Source: Sphaerotilus microaerophilus (lineage in GTDB: Bacteria; Pseudomonadota; Gammaproteobacteria; Burkholderiales; Burkholderiaceae_C). From it: a DNA stretch of 64,000 nucleotides. The translations under genes were made by a program, and so were the position numbers. Positions within the stretch are counted from its first letter, which is position 1, and each line of letters opens with the position of its first letter. The stretch is from the NCBI RefSeq assembly GCF_023734135.1, contig NZ_AP025730.1, positions 5,580,001-5,644,000 on the forward strand, in the 5' to 3' direction. A model generated the notes under the pieces. That model saw nothing but the letters and a program-made list of their open reading frames with translations, made no database searches and was not told the origin of the DNA. Positions 29,154 to 37,779 of this stretch are shown one piece after another.

Positions 29154-29272
29154 GCGCGCCCGGCCTACGGCCCCTTGAAGGGCGAGCGCCAGCCGCCCTG
29201 CCACCGCAGGTGCTGCAGGTGGACTTCCAGGCGGTCAGGCGGTCAAGCCGGCAGTTGGCCAGGCCGGCAGGA

Positions 29273-29707
29273 TCAGGCCACCGTCAGCGTCACGTCGATG
29301 TTGCCGCGCGTGGCGTTGGAGTAGGGGCAGACCTCGTGCGCGGCGGCCACCAGGGCCTCCAGCGCGGCGCGCTCCATGCCCGGCACGCTGATTTGCATCG
29401 CCACGGCGATGCCGAAGGCGCCCGGCTTGCCGGTCATCGGGCCGATCCCCACCGACGAGGCGATGCTGACTTCAGCCGGCAGCGCCAGCTTCTGGCGCGC
29501 GGCCACGGCCTTCATCGCGCCGATGAAGCAGGCCGCGTAACCGGCGGCAAAGAGCTGCTCCGGGTTGGTGCCGGCGCCGCCCGCGCCGCCGAGCTGGCGG
29601 GGGGTGGACAGGGCGACATCCAGCGCACCGTCGTCGGACTTGGCGGTGCCGGCGCGGCCTCCGGTGGCGGTGGCGTGGGCGGTGTAGAGGGCTTGGTCGA
29701 TGGCCAT
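29273..29707 (-). CDS. ohr: Organic hydroperoxide resistance protein Ohr
   Basis: A 144-residue OsmC/Ohr-fold peroxidase with both redox cysteines in context, [10 protein letters not shown] and [14 protein letters not shown]. It reduces organic and fatty-acid hydroperoxides with lipoylated-protein thiols. GGAG precedes the ATG. It lies 54 bases downstream of ohrR on the same strand and is probably induced by organic peroxides. Confidence 0.95.
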   Translation of the reverse strand: MAIDQALYTAHATATGGRAGTAKSDDGALDVALSTPRQLGGAGGAGTNPEQLFAAGYAACFIGAMKAVAARQKLALPAEVSIASSVGIGPMTGKPGAFGIAVAMQISVPGMERAALEALVAAAHEVCPYSNATRGNIDVTLTVA

Positions 29708-29761
29708 GGGATGCTCCGTTCGTGGGTGGGTGAGGAAAGAAAGAAGGCAGGCGGCGCGCCG

Positions 29762-30301
29762 TCAACCCGCCGGGTCGGGAGGCGAGTCCGCTGCGGGCGC
29801 AGGCCCTTCCTGCGCGTCGACCAGCCGGCGCCGCAGGTTCTGCAGTCGCTGGGTCAGGTCGATGATCTCGTCGAGCTCGCAAGCCGTCGCACAGGCCACG
29901 GCCCGCGGCACCGCCTGCGCACGCTCGCGCAGGTCACGCCCGGCGGTAGTCAGGCTGAGCAGCACCCGGCGCTCGTCGGCGGCGTCGCGCCGGCGCTGCA
30001 GCAGGCCCTGTGCCTCCAGCCGCTTGAGGAGCGGCGTCAACGTACCGCTGTCGAGGAACAGCCGCGCGCCAAGCTGGCCGACGGTCTCGCCGTCACGCTC
30101 CCAGAGCGCCAGCATCACCAGGTACTGCGGATAGGTCAGCCCCAGCGGATCGAGCAGCGGCTTGTAGAGCTTGGTCATCGACAGCGAGGCCGAATACAGC
30201 GCGAAGCAGAGCTGTCGGTCCAGCGCCAGCCAGCCGGCGTCAGCCGCGGCGGGCGCCGGATCGAGGGGGCTGGCGGCGGAAGGGGTCGGTGTCGAATCCA
30301 T
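29762..30301 (-). CDS. ohrR: OhrR, MarR-family peroxide-sensing repressor
   Basis: A 179-residue winged-helix repressor. The stretch LDRQLCFALYSASLSMTKLYKPLLDPLGLTYPQYL matches OhrR, with the reactive Cys at residue 32; a second Cys pair region (VACATACELDE) suggests the two-Cys class. Oxidation of Cys32 by organic peroxide releases DNA. The Pro/Ala-rich N-terminus is longer than in many homologues, so a later start is possible, but no better ATG exists. An AT-rich palindrome sits just upstream of the start. Confidence 0.93.
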   Translation of the reverse strand: MDSTPTPSAASPLDPAPAAADAGWLALDRQLCFALYSASLSMTKLYKPLLDPLGLTYPQYLVMLALWERDGETVGQLGARLFLDSGTLTPLLKRLEAQGLLQRRRDAADERRVLLSLTTAGRDLRERAQAVPRAVACATACELDEIIDLTQRLQNLRRRLVDAQEGPAPAADSPPDPAG

Positions 30302-30317
30302 GGCTGAATTATTGTTG

Positions 30318-30330
30318 GCAATTCAATTGC
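30318..30330. promoter_or_regulatory. OhrR operator
   Basis: The palindrome GCAATTCAATTGC, 17 bases before ohrR, matches the CAATT/AATTG half-sites of known OhrR boxes. A further half-site (CACAATTT) follows. It would control ohrR and the ohr gene behind it. Confidence 0.7.
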
Positions 30331-30401
30331 ACACAATTTAAAAGGTCATTGGAAGCCATGTCCCCACTGGTCAGGGATCTTCACCACCGCGCCAGCGTCG
30401 C

Positions 30402-32681
30402 TCAGCGCGTCAGCCCCAGGAAGATCTCCGGCAGCCGGCGCGGCAGCTGGGCCACCCGGTCGATGACGCTGCAGCGCGCACCGAAGATGCGGCCGACGTA
30501 GGCGTCGGCCTGGGCGTCCAGGCTGATGCAGTGGGTGTACAGGCCCTGCGCGTCCAGCTCGTGCACCGCCTGGGCGGCGTCGGCGACGAGGTGCTCCGGG
30601 TCGGCCACGTCCACGTCGCTGGGGCGGCCGTCGGTGAGCACGAGCAGCAGGCGGCGGTCGGCCCGGCGGCCGCTGAGCAGCTCGCCGGCGTGGCGCAGCG
30701 CCGCGCCCATGCGGGTGGAGAACGCCCCCTGCACGCCCGCGAGCCGCGCCTTGGGCGCCTCATCCCAGGCCTCGCTGAAGCCCTTGACGTGCAGCAGGTC
30801 GACGCGCTGGCGCGTGTCGGAGTGGAATCCGACGATGGCGAGCTGGTCGCCCAGCGTGGCGATCGCCCCGGCCAGCAGCGCCACCGCGGCGCGGCTCAGG
30901 CTGAGCACGGTTTCGCCGGACTCAGCGCCCGGTTCGCCGCCGCCTTCCCCGGCCGGCACGGGATCCTTGACCCGGTCGTTCACCGACGCCGACAGGTCCA
31001 TCAGCAGCAGCACCGCGATGTCGCGGCCGTCCGTGCGGTGGCTCATCTGCACCCGGGTGTCGGGCAGCAGGCCAGCGCGCAGGTCGCCCAGCGCGGCAAT
31101 CGCCCGATCCAGGTCCAGCTCGCTGCCCTCCTCCTGATGGTGCAGGCGCACACGGTCCTGGGGCTTCAGGGCATCGAGCAGGCGCTTGAGGTCACGCTCG
31201 GTGTCGTGGTGGCGCGCCAGCAGCGCGTCGATGTCCGCGGCGCGGCCGGCCGGCTGCAGGCGGTCGTAGACCTTCACCCAATCGGGCCGGTAGGCCAGCG
31301 CCGCGGCGTCCCACTCGGGGTAGAGGCGCGGCGGCAGTTCGTCCGGCTCGGCCTCGGCGGGGCGTGGCGGCTGGTCGCCCAGCGTGTCCTCCTCGTCGCC
31401 GGCCTCAATGAAGCGCCAGAGGTGACGGTTGTCGTCGCGCCAGTCGACCTGCGTGCCCTCGAAGATCACCTCGGCGAATTGGTCGCTGGGCCGGCGGCTG
31501 CGCGCCACCCAGGCCAGCGCCAGCGTGGCCATCTCCCTGGTACTGGATTCGCCCCTCGACAGTGATTCGGTGAATCGGGCCACGCATTCCCGCTCAAGGT
31601 CGTCGCCGGACTCGCTGGTGAGCAAGGCGCGGGACAGCCGCGTCAGGCGCAGCCGCAGCGTGCTGACGCGGCGCTGTGAATCCGCAGCGTCATCGGGATC
31701 GGCCGGCGGTGTCGGGTGCAGCGCGCGCATCGCCGCGCCCAGGCCGGGGAAGCGCCGCAGCAGCAGCGCGTCGATGCGCGCGTCCTCCACGGTTTCCACT
31801 GCCAGGCGCTGCATCGGGCTCCAGTTGTCGGCCACGAGTGAGTGGCTCCAGCGCCGATGCCCGGCCAGGTGCGCGGCCATCAGGCGGTAGCGCTGCAGGG
31901 CGCCCACGCCGGCGCGGGCCGCCAGCCGCTCGGGCAGGTGCAGGCCGTCGGCCTCCAGGCACGGCAATGCCGCGGCGGCCTCGCCATCAGTCGTCGGTTC
32001 CGGTAGCGGCAGGATCGGCTCGTCCAGCGCCCAGAGCGCACGCAGCGTCAGCATCAGCCGCCGTTCGGCGTCGGCCAGCGCCAGCCCGGGGCGCTCGCGG
32101 TTGAACAGCGCCCGGCTGTCCGGCGACTCCCGGCGCAGGAACTCCGCCAGCCGGTCCGGGTGATGGCCGTGCAGGCGCAGGCCGGCGTCCAGCCAGCGGC
32201 CCAGGCCGGCCACCGGAACGCGGGCCAGCAGGCCGGGCGACTCAGCCAGGAAGACCGGCAGCGCCGCGCTCGGGTCGATGGCGCGGTGGTGAATCGCGAC
32301 ACTGCTGCCCCGCTGCAGCGCCAGCACCTGCGCCAGCCAGCCGGTAGCGTCGGCGACGGTGAACAGCCGCAGCGCCGGCAGCACCGCCAGCAGCGCGCCG
32401 ATGGCGCGGCCGTCCGGCGTCTTCTGCAGCGCCGCCAGCGCCTCGCGCAGCGGGGCGAGCAGGCCGGGGCCGAGTCGGGCCAGCAGCGCGGCGCCGTGCA
32501 GCAGCCACTGCCGCTGCGGCTCGGCGCCACGGCCCAGCCGGCCGAGCCAGAAGGCCAGGTCCAGCCAGGCGTCCACGGTGTCGGCATCCAGCCGCTCGCG
32601 CGCCTGGGCGACGCAGGCATCGAAGATCGCGTCGACCTCCGCGAAGCGCGGGCCGGGGCGCTGGGGGGCGAGCATGCCCAC
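30402..32681 (-). CDS. cbbO: CbbO, von Willebrand factor A protein for RuBisCO activation
   Basis: A 759-residue protein: a long helical N-terminal region and a C-terminal VWA domain with the MIDAS motif MDLSASVND and the Thr/Asp sites LVLTDGRPSDVD. With the AAA+ ring protein CbbQ it forms the activase that removes inhibitory sugar phosphates from form II RuBisCO. It ends the cbbM-cbbQ-cbbO operon. The start may be GTG 32681 or the ATG two codons later (32675); neither has a strong ribosome site. Confidence 0.93.
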   Translation of the reverse strand: MGMLAPQRPGPRFAEVDAIFDACVAQARERLDADTVDAWLDLAFWLGRLGRGAEPQRQWLLHGAALLARLGPGLLAPLREALAALQKTPDGRAIGALLAVLPALRLFTVADATGWLAQVLALQRGSSVAIHHRAIDPSAALPVFLAESPGLLARVPVAGLGRWLDAGLRLHGHHPDRLAEFLRRESPDSRALFNRERPGLALADAERRLMLTLRALWALDEPILPLPEPTTDGEAAAALPCLEADGLHLPERLAARAGVGALQRYRLMAAHLAGHRRWSHSLVADNWSPMQRLAVETVEDARIDALLLRRFPGLGAAMRALHPTPPADPDDAADSQRRVSTLRLRLTRLSRALLTSESGDDLERECVARFTESLSRGESSTREMATLALAWVARSRRPSDQFAEVIFEGTQVDWRDDNRHLWRFIEAGDEEDTLGDQPPRPAEAEPDELPPRLYPEWDAAALAYRPDWVKVYDRLQPAGRAADIDALLARHHDTERDLKRLLDALKPQDRVRLHHQEEGSELDLDRAIAALGDLRAGLLPDTRVQMSHRTDGRDIAVLLLMDLSASVNDRVKDPVPAGEGGGEPGAESGETVLSLSRAAVALLAGAIATLGDQLAIVGFHSDTRQRVDLLHVKGFSEAWDEAPKARLAGVQGAFSTRMGAALRHAGELLSGRRADRRLLLVLTDGRPSDVDVADPEHLVADAAQAVHELDAQGLYTHCISLDAQADAYVGRIFGARCSVIDRVAQLPRRLPEIFLGLTR

Positions 32682-32690
32682 GCTCGGCCG

Positions 32691-33494
32691 TCAGCCGAGC
32701 ACCGCGTCGATCGCATGGTCGAGCGATTCGCGGATGTCGGCGTCATCGGTGATCGGGCAGACCATGGCCATGCGGGCGGCCTCGCGCGGGGCGACGCCAT
32801 GGGCGATGAGCTGGCCAGCATTGACCAGCAGCCGCGTCGAGATGCCCTCGGCCAGGCCGTGACCCTTCAGCCGCCGCGCGGCCTGGGCGATCTCGACCAG
32901 CCGGGCCGCCAGTGCAGCGTCCAGGCCGGACTCGGCCACCAGCACCTGGGCCTCCAGCGCGGGCGGGGGATAGTCGAAGTCGAAGGCGGTGAAGCGCTGG
33001 CGGGTGGAGGGCTTCAGGTCCTTCATCAGGCTCTGGTAGCCGGGGTTGTAGGAGATGACGAGCTGGAAGTCCGGGTGCGCGCGCACCAGCTCGCCCTTCT
33101 TGTCCAGCGGCAGGCAGCGCCGGTGGTCGGTCAGCGCATGGATCACCACGGTGGTGTCCTGGCGGGCCTCCACCACCTCGTCGAGGTAGCAGATGCCGCC
33201 ATGCCGCGCGGCCAGCGTCAGTGGGCCGTCCTGCCAGCGGGTGCCGGTGGGCTCCAGCAGGAAGCGGCCGACCAGGTCGGCGGCGGTCATGTCCTCGTTG
33301 CAGGCCACCGTCACCAGCGGCCGGCCGAGCCGCCAGGCCATGAACTCGACGAAGCGCGACTTGCCGCAGCCCGTCGGCCCCTTGAGCATCACCGGCAGGC
33401 GCGCGGCGTAGGCGGCCTCGTACAGCGCCACCTCGTTGCCCTGAGGCCGGTAGTGCGGCTCGGCGGTGAGGCGCCAGTCGTGCAGCGGGTCCAT
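32691..33494 (-). CDS. cbbQ: CbbQ, AAA+ RuBisCO activase subunit
   Basis: A 267-residue MoxR-type AAA+ ATPase: Walker [13 protein letters not shown], Walker [12 protein letters not shown], sensor ISYNPGYQ and arginine finger region STRQRFTAF. Hexamers remodel RuBisCO with CbbO bound. It lies between cbbM and cbbO, ten bases before cbbO, the standard form II arrangement. Confidence 0.95.
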   Translation of the reverse strand: MDPLHDWRLTAEPHYRPQGNEVALYEAAYAARLPVMLKGPTGCGKSRFVEFMAWRLGRPLVTVACNEDMTAADLVGRFLLEPTGTRWQDGPLTLAARHGGICYLDEVVEARQDTTVVIHALTDHRRCLPLDKKGELVRAHPDFQLVISYNPGYQSLMKDLKPSTRQRFTAFDFDYPPPALEAQVLVAESGLDAALAARLVEIAQAARRLKGHGLAEGISTRLLVNAGQLIAHGVAPREAARMAMVCPITDDADIRESLDHAIDAVLG

Positions 33495-33570
33495 CCAGGA
33501 TGCCTCCAGCGAAGTCGGGTTTTCAGAGAGCGACCGCCGTGGATCCGGCTTGGCCGGTCCACTGGCGGTG

Positions 33571-33584
33571 CCCCCCTTGGGGGG
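33571..33584. repeat. C6/G6 hairpin between cbbM and cbbQ
   Basis: CCCCCC-TT-GGGGGG lies in the 114-base gap after cbbM. Such a stem may stabilise the 3' end of the cbbM message or reduce read-through so that RuBisCO is made in excess over its activase. No T tract is present. Confidence 0.5.
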
Positions 33585-33608
33585 AGCGGCGTCAGCCGCA
33601 ACGGGGGG

Positions 33609-34991
33609 TTATCGATGGACTCCGGAGAGCTTGTCGCGCCAGCCGGGGAAGATCGCGTCCGCGTCCTTCGGGAAGCTGTCGAAGGCGCGGGCGAACTCGC
33701 GGTGTTCCTTCGCCCACTCGATCGGGTCGGCCTTCGCCTTCCAGCACTCGTAGGCCTGACGCAGGCTCTTGGCGCCAGCGGCCGGGCTGTCGATGTGGCC
33801 GTAGCTGCCGCCACCGGCGGTGTTGATGACGTTGCCGTGGCCCAGGTTCTCGAAGAAGCCGGGCAGGCGCAGCGCGTTCATGCCGCCGGAGATGATCGGC
33901 GTGGTCGGCTTCATGCCGTACCACTCCTGGTGGTAGACCGGGCCCTGGTAGCTGTCGCGCTCGATGATGTAGGCGATGGCCCGGTCGTCCTTCTCGCCCT
34001 CCATCTTTCCGTAACCCATGGTGCCGACGTGGATGCCGGAGGCACCCTGCAGCCGGCTCATCTTGGCCAGCACGTAGGCGCTGTAGCCGCGCTTGGCGCT
34101 GGGCGAGGTCACGGCGCCGTGACCGGCGCGGTGGTAGTGCAGGTACTGCCCCGGGAAGTGGCGCCGTGCGGTGGTGACCATGCCGGGGCCGCCGACGTAG
34201 CCGTCGACCAGGAAGGCCACTTTGTCGGCATCCGGGCCAAAGGCGCCGAGGATGAACTCGCCGCGCGCCAGCATCTCGTAGTGGTCGTCGGCGGTGATGT
34301 TGGCCGAGAAGAGCTTGGCCTCGCCGGTCTCGTCCATGGCCCGGCGCATCGCATCGACCACCAGCGGGATGGTCTTCTTCATCGGCGCGAAGACCTGGTT
34401 GCCCTGCGGCTCGTCGTTCTTGATGAAGTCGCCGCCCAGCCAGAACTCGTAGGCCGCGCGGGCAAACGGCTCCGGGCGCAGGCCCAGCTTGGGCTTGATG
34501 ATGGTGCCGGCGATGTAGCCGCCGTCCTTCACCGGGCGGCCCAGGATGCGCCACAGGTCGCTGATGTCCTTGCTGGGGCCGTCAAAGAGCTGGATGGCAC
34601 GCGGCGGCACCCAGAAGTCGATCATCTTGGCGTGCGCGATGTCGCCCATGCCCTGGTTGTTGCCGATCGCCAGCGTCAGGAAGCTGACCATCATCATCCG
34701 CCCGTCGGTGATATTGCGGTCGAACAGGTCCAGCGGGTAGGCGATGCGCATGTCCTCGCGCGCCTCGTCGATGTGGTAGACGAGCGCGTCGACGCCGCGG
34801 GTGAAGTCGTCGGTGGTGCTGACCTCGACGTTGGTGCCGGTGCTGGACTCGGCGGCAAAGTGCGCTGCCGCCTCCAGGTAGCCGTGGCCCGGCTTGGGCA
34901 GCATCTTGTAGGCGACGAGGATGTGGCCGCCGCCGCGGATCAGGTCCTCCTCGCGCAGGCTGAGGTCGGCGTAACGGTGCGATTGGTCCAT
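33609..34991 (-). CDS. cbbM: RuBisCO, form II large subunit
   Basis: A 460-residue enzyme that carboxylates ribulose-1,5-bisphosphate, working as dimers of large subunits only. Catalytic residues match R. rubrum numbering: Lys166 in TIIKPKLGL, carbamylated Lys191 with Asp193-Glu194 in [14 protein letters not shown], and the loop-6 Lys in [16 protein letters not shown] 34991 has AGGAGA upstream; an earlier in-frame extension has no homology. The form II type suits high CO2 or low O2. It is cotranscribed with cbbQ and cbbO from a promoter like that of cbbE. Confidence 0.98.
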   Translation of the reverse strand: MDQSHRYADLSLREEDLIRGGGHILVAYKMLPKPGHGYLEAAAHFAAESSTGTNVEVSTTDDFTRGVDALVYHIDEAREDMRIAYPLDLFDRNITDGRMMMVSFLTLAIGNNQGMGDIAHAKMIDFWVPPRAIQLFDGPSKDISDLWRILGRPVKDGGYIAGTIIKPKLGLRPEPFARAAYEFWLGGDFIKNDEPQGNQVFAPMKKTIPLVVDAMRRAMDETGEAKLFSANITADDHYEMLARGEFILGAFGPDADKVAFLVDGYVGGPGMVTTARRHFPGQYLHYHRAGHGAVTSPSAKRGYSAYVLAKMSRLQGASGIHVGTMGYGKMEGEKDDRAIAYIIERDSYQGPVYHQEWYGMKPTTPIISGGMNALRLPGFFENLGHGNVINTAGGGSYGHIDSPAAGAKSLRQAYECWKAKADPIEWAKEHREFARAFDSFPKDADAIFPGWRDKLSGVHR

Positions 34992-35066
34992 GGCTGGTCT
35001 CCTGGGGGTCCGGGGGGTCCGGGGGCAACGGCGAAGGCGCTGGATGCGGTGTGGATCGATGCGGTC

Positions 35067-35120
35067 ACTGTAGGAGCGCATGAAACTAAGGTGAAGTCAC
35101 GTTTTCTGATGCGTGGATTC
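35067..35120 (-). promoter_or_regulatory. cbbM promoter, same layout as the cbbE promoter
   Basis: Read on the minus strand: GAATC (35116-35120), 20 bases, TTCACC (-35, 35090-35095) running into TTA, 17 bases, TACAGT (-10, 35067-35072). A GTGA sits at the same place before the -35 as in the cbbE promoter. Upstream lies TTAAGTAAGTGAA, a further candidate CbbR contact. Confidence 0.7.
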
Positions 35121-35227
35121 AACCTTCACTTACTTAACCCGGCGGTTACCTTGCTGCAGCTCAACTTGGCCACCTCGCGGCCGATGACCTTGGGGATTCC
35201 CAGCGCCGCCCTGTCAGGAGCCGTTTC

Positions 35228-36310
35228 ATGTCACGTCCCCCACGTCCCCCACGTCCCCCACACCCTCAGTGCCTCGCCGCATCCCGGCGCCAGTTCCTCC
35301 TGCGCCAGGGTGGCCTGCTGGCCCTGAGTGCCGCGGGCCTGCTCGCTGCCCGCCCCGCGCACGCCGCACCGCTGCGCATCCTGCACGTGGCGAGCTACCG
35401 CATGGACTGGGTCTGGAACAAGCAGCAGTTCGACAGCTTCAAGGAGGCCCTGGGCATCGCAGACGCCACCTTCAAGGTCGTCGAGCTGGACGCCAAGCAC
35501 AAGGAGGCCTCCAAACGCGCGGCGGCCATCAAGGAGGCCCTGACGCTGATCGAGCAGTGGCAGCCGGACCTGGTCTACACCAATGACGACTACGCCCAGT
35601 CCGAGGTGGCGGTGAAGTTCCTGAACTCGGACATCCCGTTCGTCTACTCCGGGGTGAACAAGGAACATGCCGACTACGGCTTTGACAAGGCGAAGAACAT
35701 CACCGGCGTGCTGGAGCGCGAGCACTTCCTGGGCACCCTGGCGCTGCTGCGCTCGGTCAAGCCCCAGAGCGGCAAGCTCAAGCTGGCCATCGTGCTCGAC
35801 GACGACCCCACGTGGGTCGGCGTGAAGGCCCGCATCCTGAAGGACCTGGCCAAGCGCGACGACATCGACAGCGTGCAGTGGCTCCAGCCCCGGACCTTCG
35901 ACGAGTACAAGGCCCAGGTCACGGCGCTGCAGGGCAAGGTGGACGCCCTGGGCACGCTGGGCATCTTCCGCTTCACCAAGCCGGGCGGCGGCTTCGCCGA
36001 CTACGAGGAGGTGTCGCGCTGGACGGTGGACAACAGCAAGTTGCCGGACTTCTCCTTCTGGGACACCCGGGTGGAGCGCGGCACGCTGTGCTCGGTGACC
36101 GTGTCGGGCATCGAGCAGGGCCGCCTGGCAGGCAAGATGGCGCGCCGCATCCTGCTGGACAAGGTGTCGCCCGCGGCCATCACGCCCGAGCCCACCGCGA
36201 AGGGCCGCCCGATGATCTCGCTGGCCCGCGCTCGCAAGCTGGGCCTGACGATCGACTCCGGCGTGCTGCTGGGCGCCGAGGTACTGTCGCGCTTCGTCTG
36301 GGAGCAGTGA
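35228..36310 (+). CDS. ABC_sub_bind-family periplasmic binding protein
   Basis: A 360-residue exported protein with a Tat-like signal (SRRQFLLRQGG, then a hydrophobic stretch ending AHAAP). The mature part (ILHVASYRMDWVWNKQQFDSFKEALG and DLVYTNDDYAQSEVAVKFL) resembles the DUF534/TrpX-type binding-protein family. No ABC permease or ATPase genes follow; instead a membrane diguanylate cyclase starts 23 bases later, so it may act as a ligand sensor for that protein. AGGAG lies seven bases before ATG. The 5' end carries a 9-bp tandem repeat. Confidence 0.82.
   Translation: MSRPPRPPRPPHPQCLAASRRQFLLRQGGLLALSAAGLLAARPAHAAPLRILHVASYRMDWVWNKQQFDSFKEALGIADATFKVVELDAKHKEASKRAAAIKEALTLIEQWQPDLVYTNDDYAQSEVAVKFLNSDIPFVYSGVNKEHADYGFDKAKNITGVLEREHFLGTLALLRSVKPQSGKLKLAIVLDDDPTWVGVKARILKDLAKRDDIDSVQWLQPRTFDEYKAQVTALQGKVDALGTLGIFRFTKPGGGFADYEEVSRWTVDNSKLPDFSFWDTRVERGTLCSVTVSGIEQGRLAGKMARRILLDKVSPAAITPEPTAKGRPMISLARARKLGLTIDSGVLLGAEVLSRFVWEQ
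35232..35258 (+). repeat. Three tandem copies of CACGTCCCC
   Basis: Three exact 9-bp copies encode an Arg-Pro-Pro repeat at the N-terminus, just before the Tat motif. Slippage could change copy number in whole codons without breaking the frame. Confidence 0.85.
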
Positions 36311-36333
36311 TGGACCCGGCAGGACGTTGAGCC

Positions 36334-37779
36334 ATGGCCATCTCGCTGCCGCTGCGCATCAACCTGATCTCGCTGGTCTTCGCCTCCGTGGTGGCCACGG
36401 TGCTGACCGGCCTGGGGGGCGTCTTCCTGCACCACCAGCAGATGGAGAACGCCGCCAACCGGGCCTACTTCGCCGCCGAGGAGCTGGCCGCCCGCGCCCA
36501 GCGCCTGCTGGCCCTGGAGATGCGGGTCGAGGACTTCCTCAACTTCGAGCAGCAGTGCGCGGCCGTGATCCAGAACAACGAGCTGCTGCACGAGGCTGCC
36601 CTGCTCGACGCCCGTGGCCAGCTGCGCTACCGCAGCACGCCAGGGCCGATGGCCACACCGCTGCCCACCGACCTGGTCGAGACCGCGCACCGCTCGGCCC
36701 TGGCACATGGCCAGGCATCGGGCGAGTACGTCGTGCTGCCCATCCTGCGCGGCAAGGACACCCTCACCGCCTACGCGGTCGTGGCGATCGACACGGCCGC
36801 CGTGCTGCGCAGCACGCTGCAGCGCGTGGCCTGGCTGGTGCTCAGCGCCATCGCCCTGTTCGCGCTGGCGGTGGTGCTGCAGCAGTACATCTTCTGGCGC
36901 GCCATCGGGCGCCCGCTGGGCACGCTGGTGCAGACGGCCGACGAGATCCAGCCCGATCACCTGTCCGAGTTCCCCGTGCTGCCCGAGCAGCAGGATGCGG
37001 ACGACATCGGCCGGCTCTACGGCGCCTTCTCCCGCCTGATGCAGCGCCTGATGGAGGCCCGCCGCCAGCTGCTGGCACACAACGAGGCCCTGGAGGCGAC
37101 CGTGCGCGAGCGCACGGTCCAGCTCACCGAGGCCAACGAGGAGCTGGCCCGGGACATCCGCCGGCGTGAACAGCTGGAGGAGGAGCTGCGTCGCCTGGCC
37201 AGCACCGACGCGCTGACCGGCCTGGCCAACCGGGCCTTTGTGATGAGCTACCTGTCCAAGCGCATCGACCATGTGCGCCGCTACCGCAGCAGCCTGGGCG
37301 TGATGCTGTTCGACTTCGACGGCTTCAAGGCCATCAACGACACCCACGGCCACGCAGCGGGCGACCAGGCGCTCAAGGTGATGGCACACCGCCTGCAGTC
37401 GACCTGCCGTCAGTCCGATCTCGTGGCGCGTCTGGGTGGGGACGAGTTCCTGATCGTGTTCGAGGGCTTCGAAGACCCCGCGGGCGTCGTCACCCTGGGC
37501 GAGCGGGTGATCCATCTGTTCGACGAACCGATCGACTGGAACGGTGTGCCACTGCACCTCGGCGTGAGCATCGGCGCCGCCCTGTTCCCCGCGCACGGGG
37601 CCGACAGGGACACCCTGCTGGCCCAGGCGGACCTGGCGATGTACGACATCAAGCAGCACGGTGGCGGCTTCGCCATGGCGCAGGCTCCGGCAGGAACCGT
37701 CGCCAACGGCACCGGTGGCACCAACGGCGCGACGGGCATCACCGCCCAGGCGGCACCCGCCGAAGCCGTCAGCCCGTGA
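36334..37779 (+). CDS. Membrane diguanylate cyclase (sensor-HAMP-GGDEF)
   Basis: A 481-residue protein: TM1 (about 10-30), a periplasmic sensor region (about 31-155), TM2 (LVLSAIALFALAVVLQQYIF), a HAMP segment, a coiled coil (LEATVRERTVQLTEANEELA) and a GGDEF domain. The active site GGDEF is at 368-372 and the inhibitory I-site RQSD lies five residues before it, so the enzyme should make cyclic di-GMP under product feedback. It follows the binding-protein gene closely. Its last 11 bases overlap the convergent HD-GYP gene. Confidence 0.92.
   Translation: MAISLPLRINLISLVFASVVATVLTGLGGVFLHHQQMENAANRAYFAAEELAARAQRLLALEMRVEDFLNFEQQCAAVIQNNELLHEAALLDARGQLRYRSTPGPMATPLPTDLVETAHRSALAHGQASGEYVVLPILRGKDTLTAYAVVAIDTAAVLRSTLQRVAWLVLSAIALFALAVVLQQYIFWRAIGRPLGTLVQTADEIQPDHLSEFPVLPEQQDADDIGRLYGAFSRLMQRLMEARRQLLAHNEALEATVRERTVQLTEANEELARDIRRREQLEEELRRLASTDALTGLANRAFVMSYLSKRIDHVRRYRSSLGVMLFDFDGFKAINDTHGHAAGDQALKVMAHRLQSTCRQSDLVARLGGDEFLIVFEGFEDPAGVVTLGERVIHLFDEPIDWNGVPLHLGVSIGAALFPAHGADRDTLLAQADLAMYDIKQHGGGFAMAQAPAGTVANGTGGTNGATGITAQAAPAEAVSP

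Noticed and set aside
32160..35327. A plus-strand open frame of about 1,050 codons across cbbO, cbbQ and cbbM
   Set aside because: It lies opposite three certain genes; composition is His/Arg/Gln-rich as expected for the antisense of GC-rich coding DNA.
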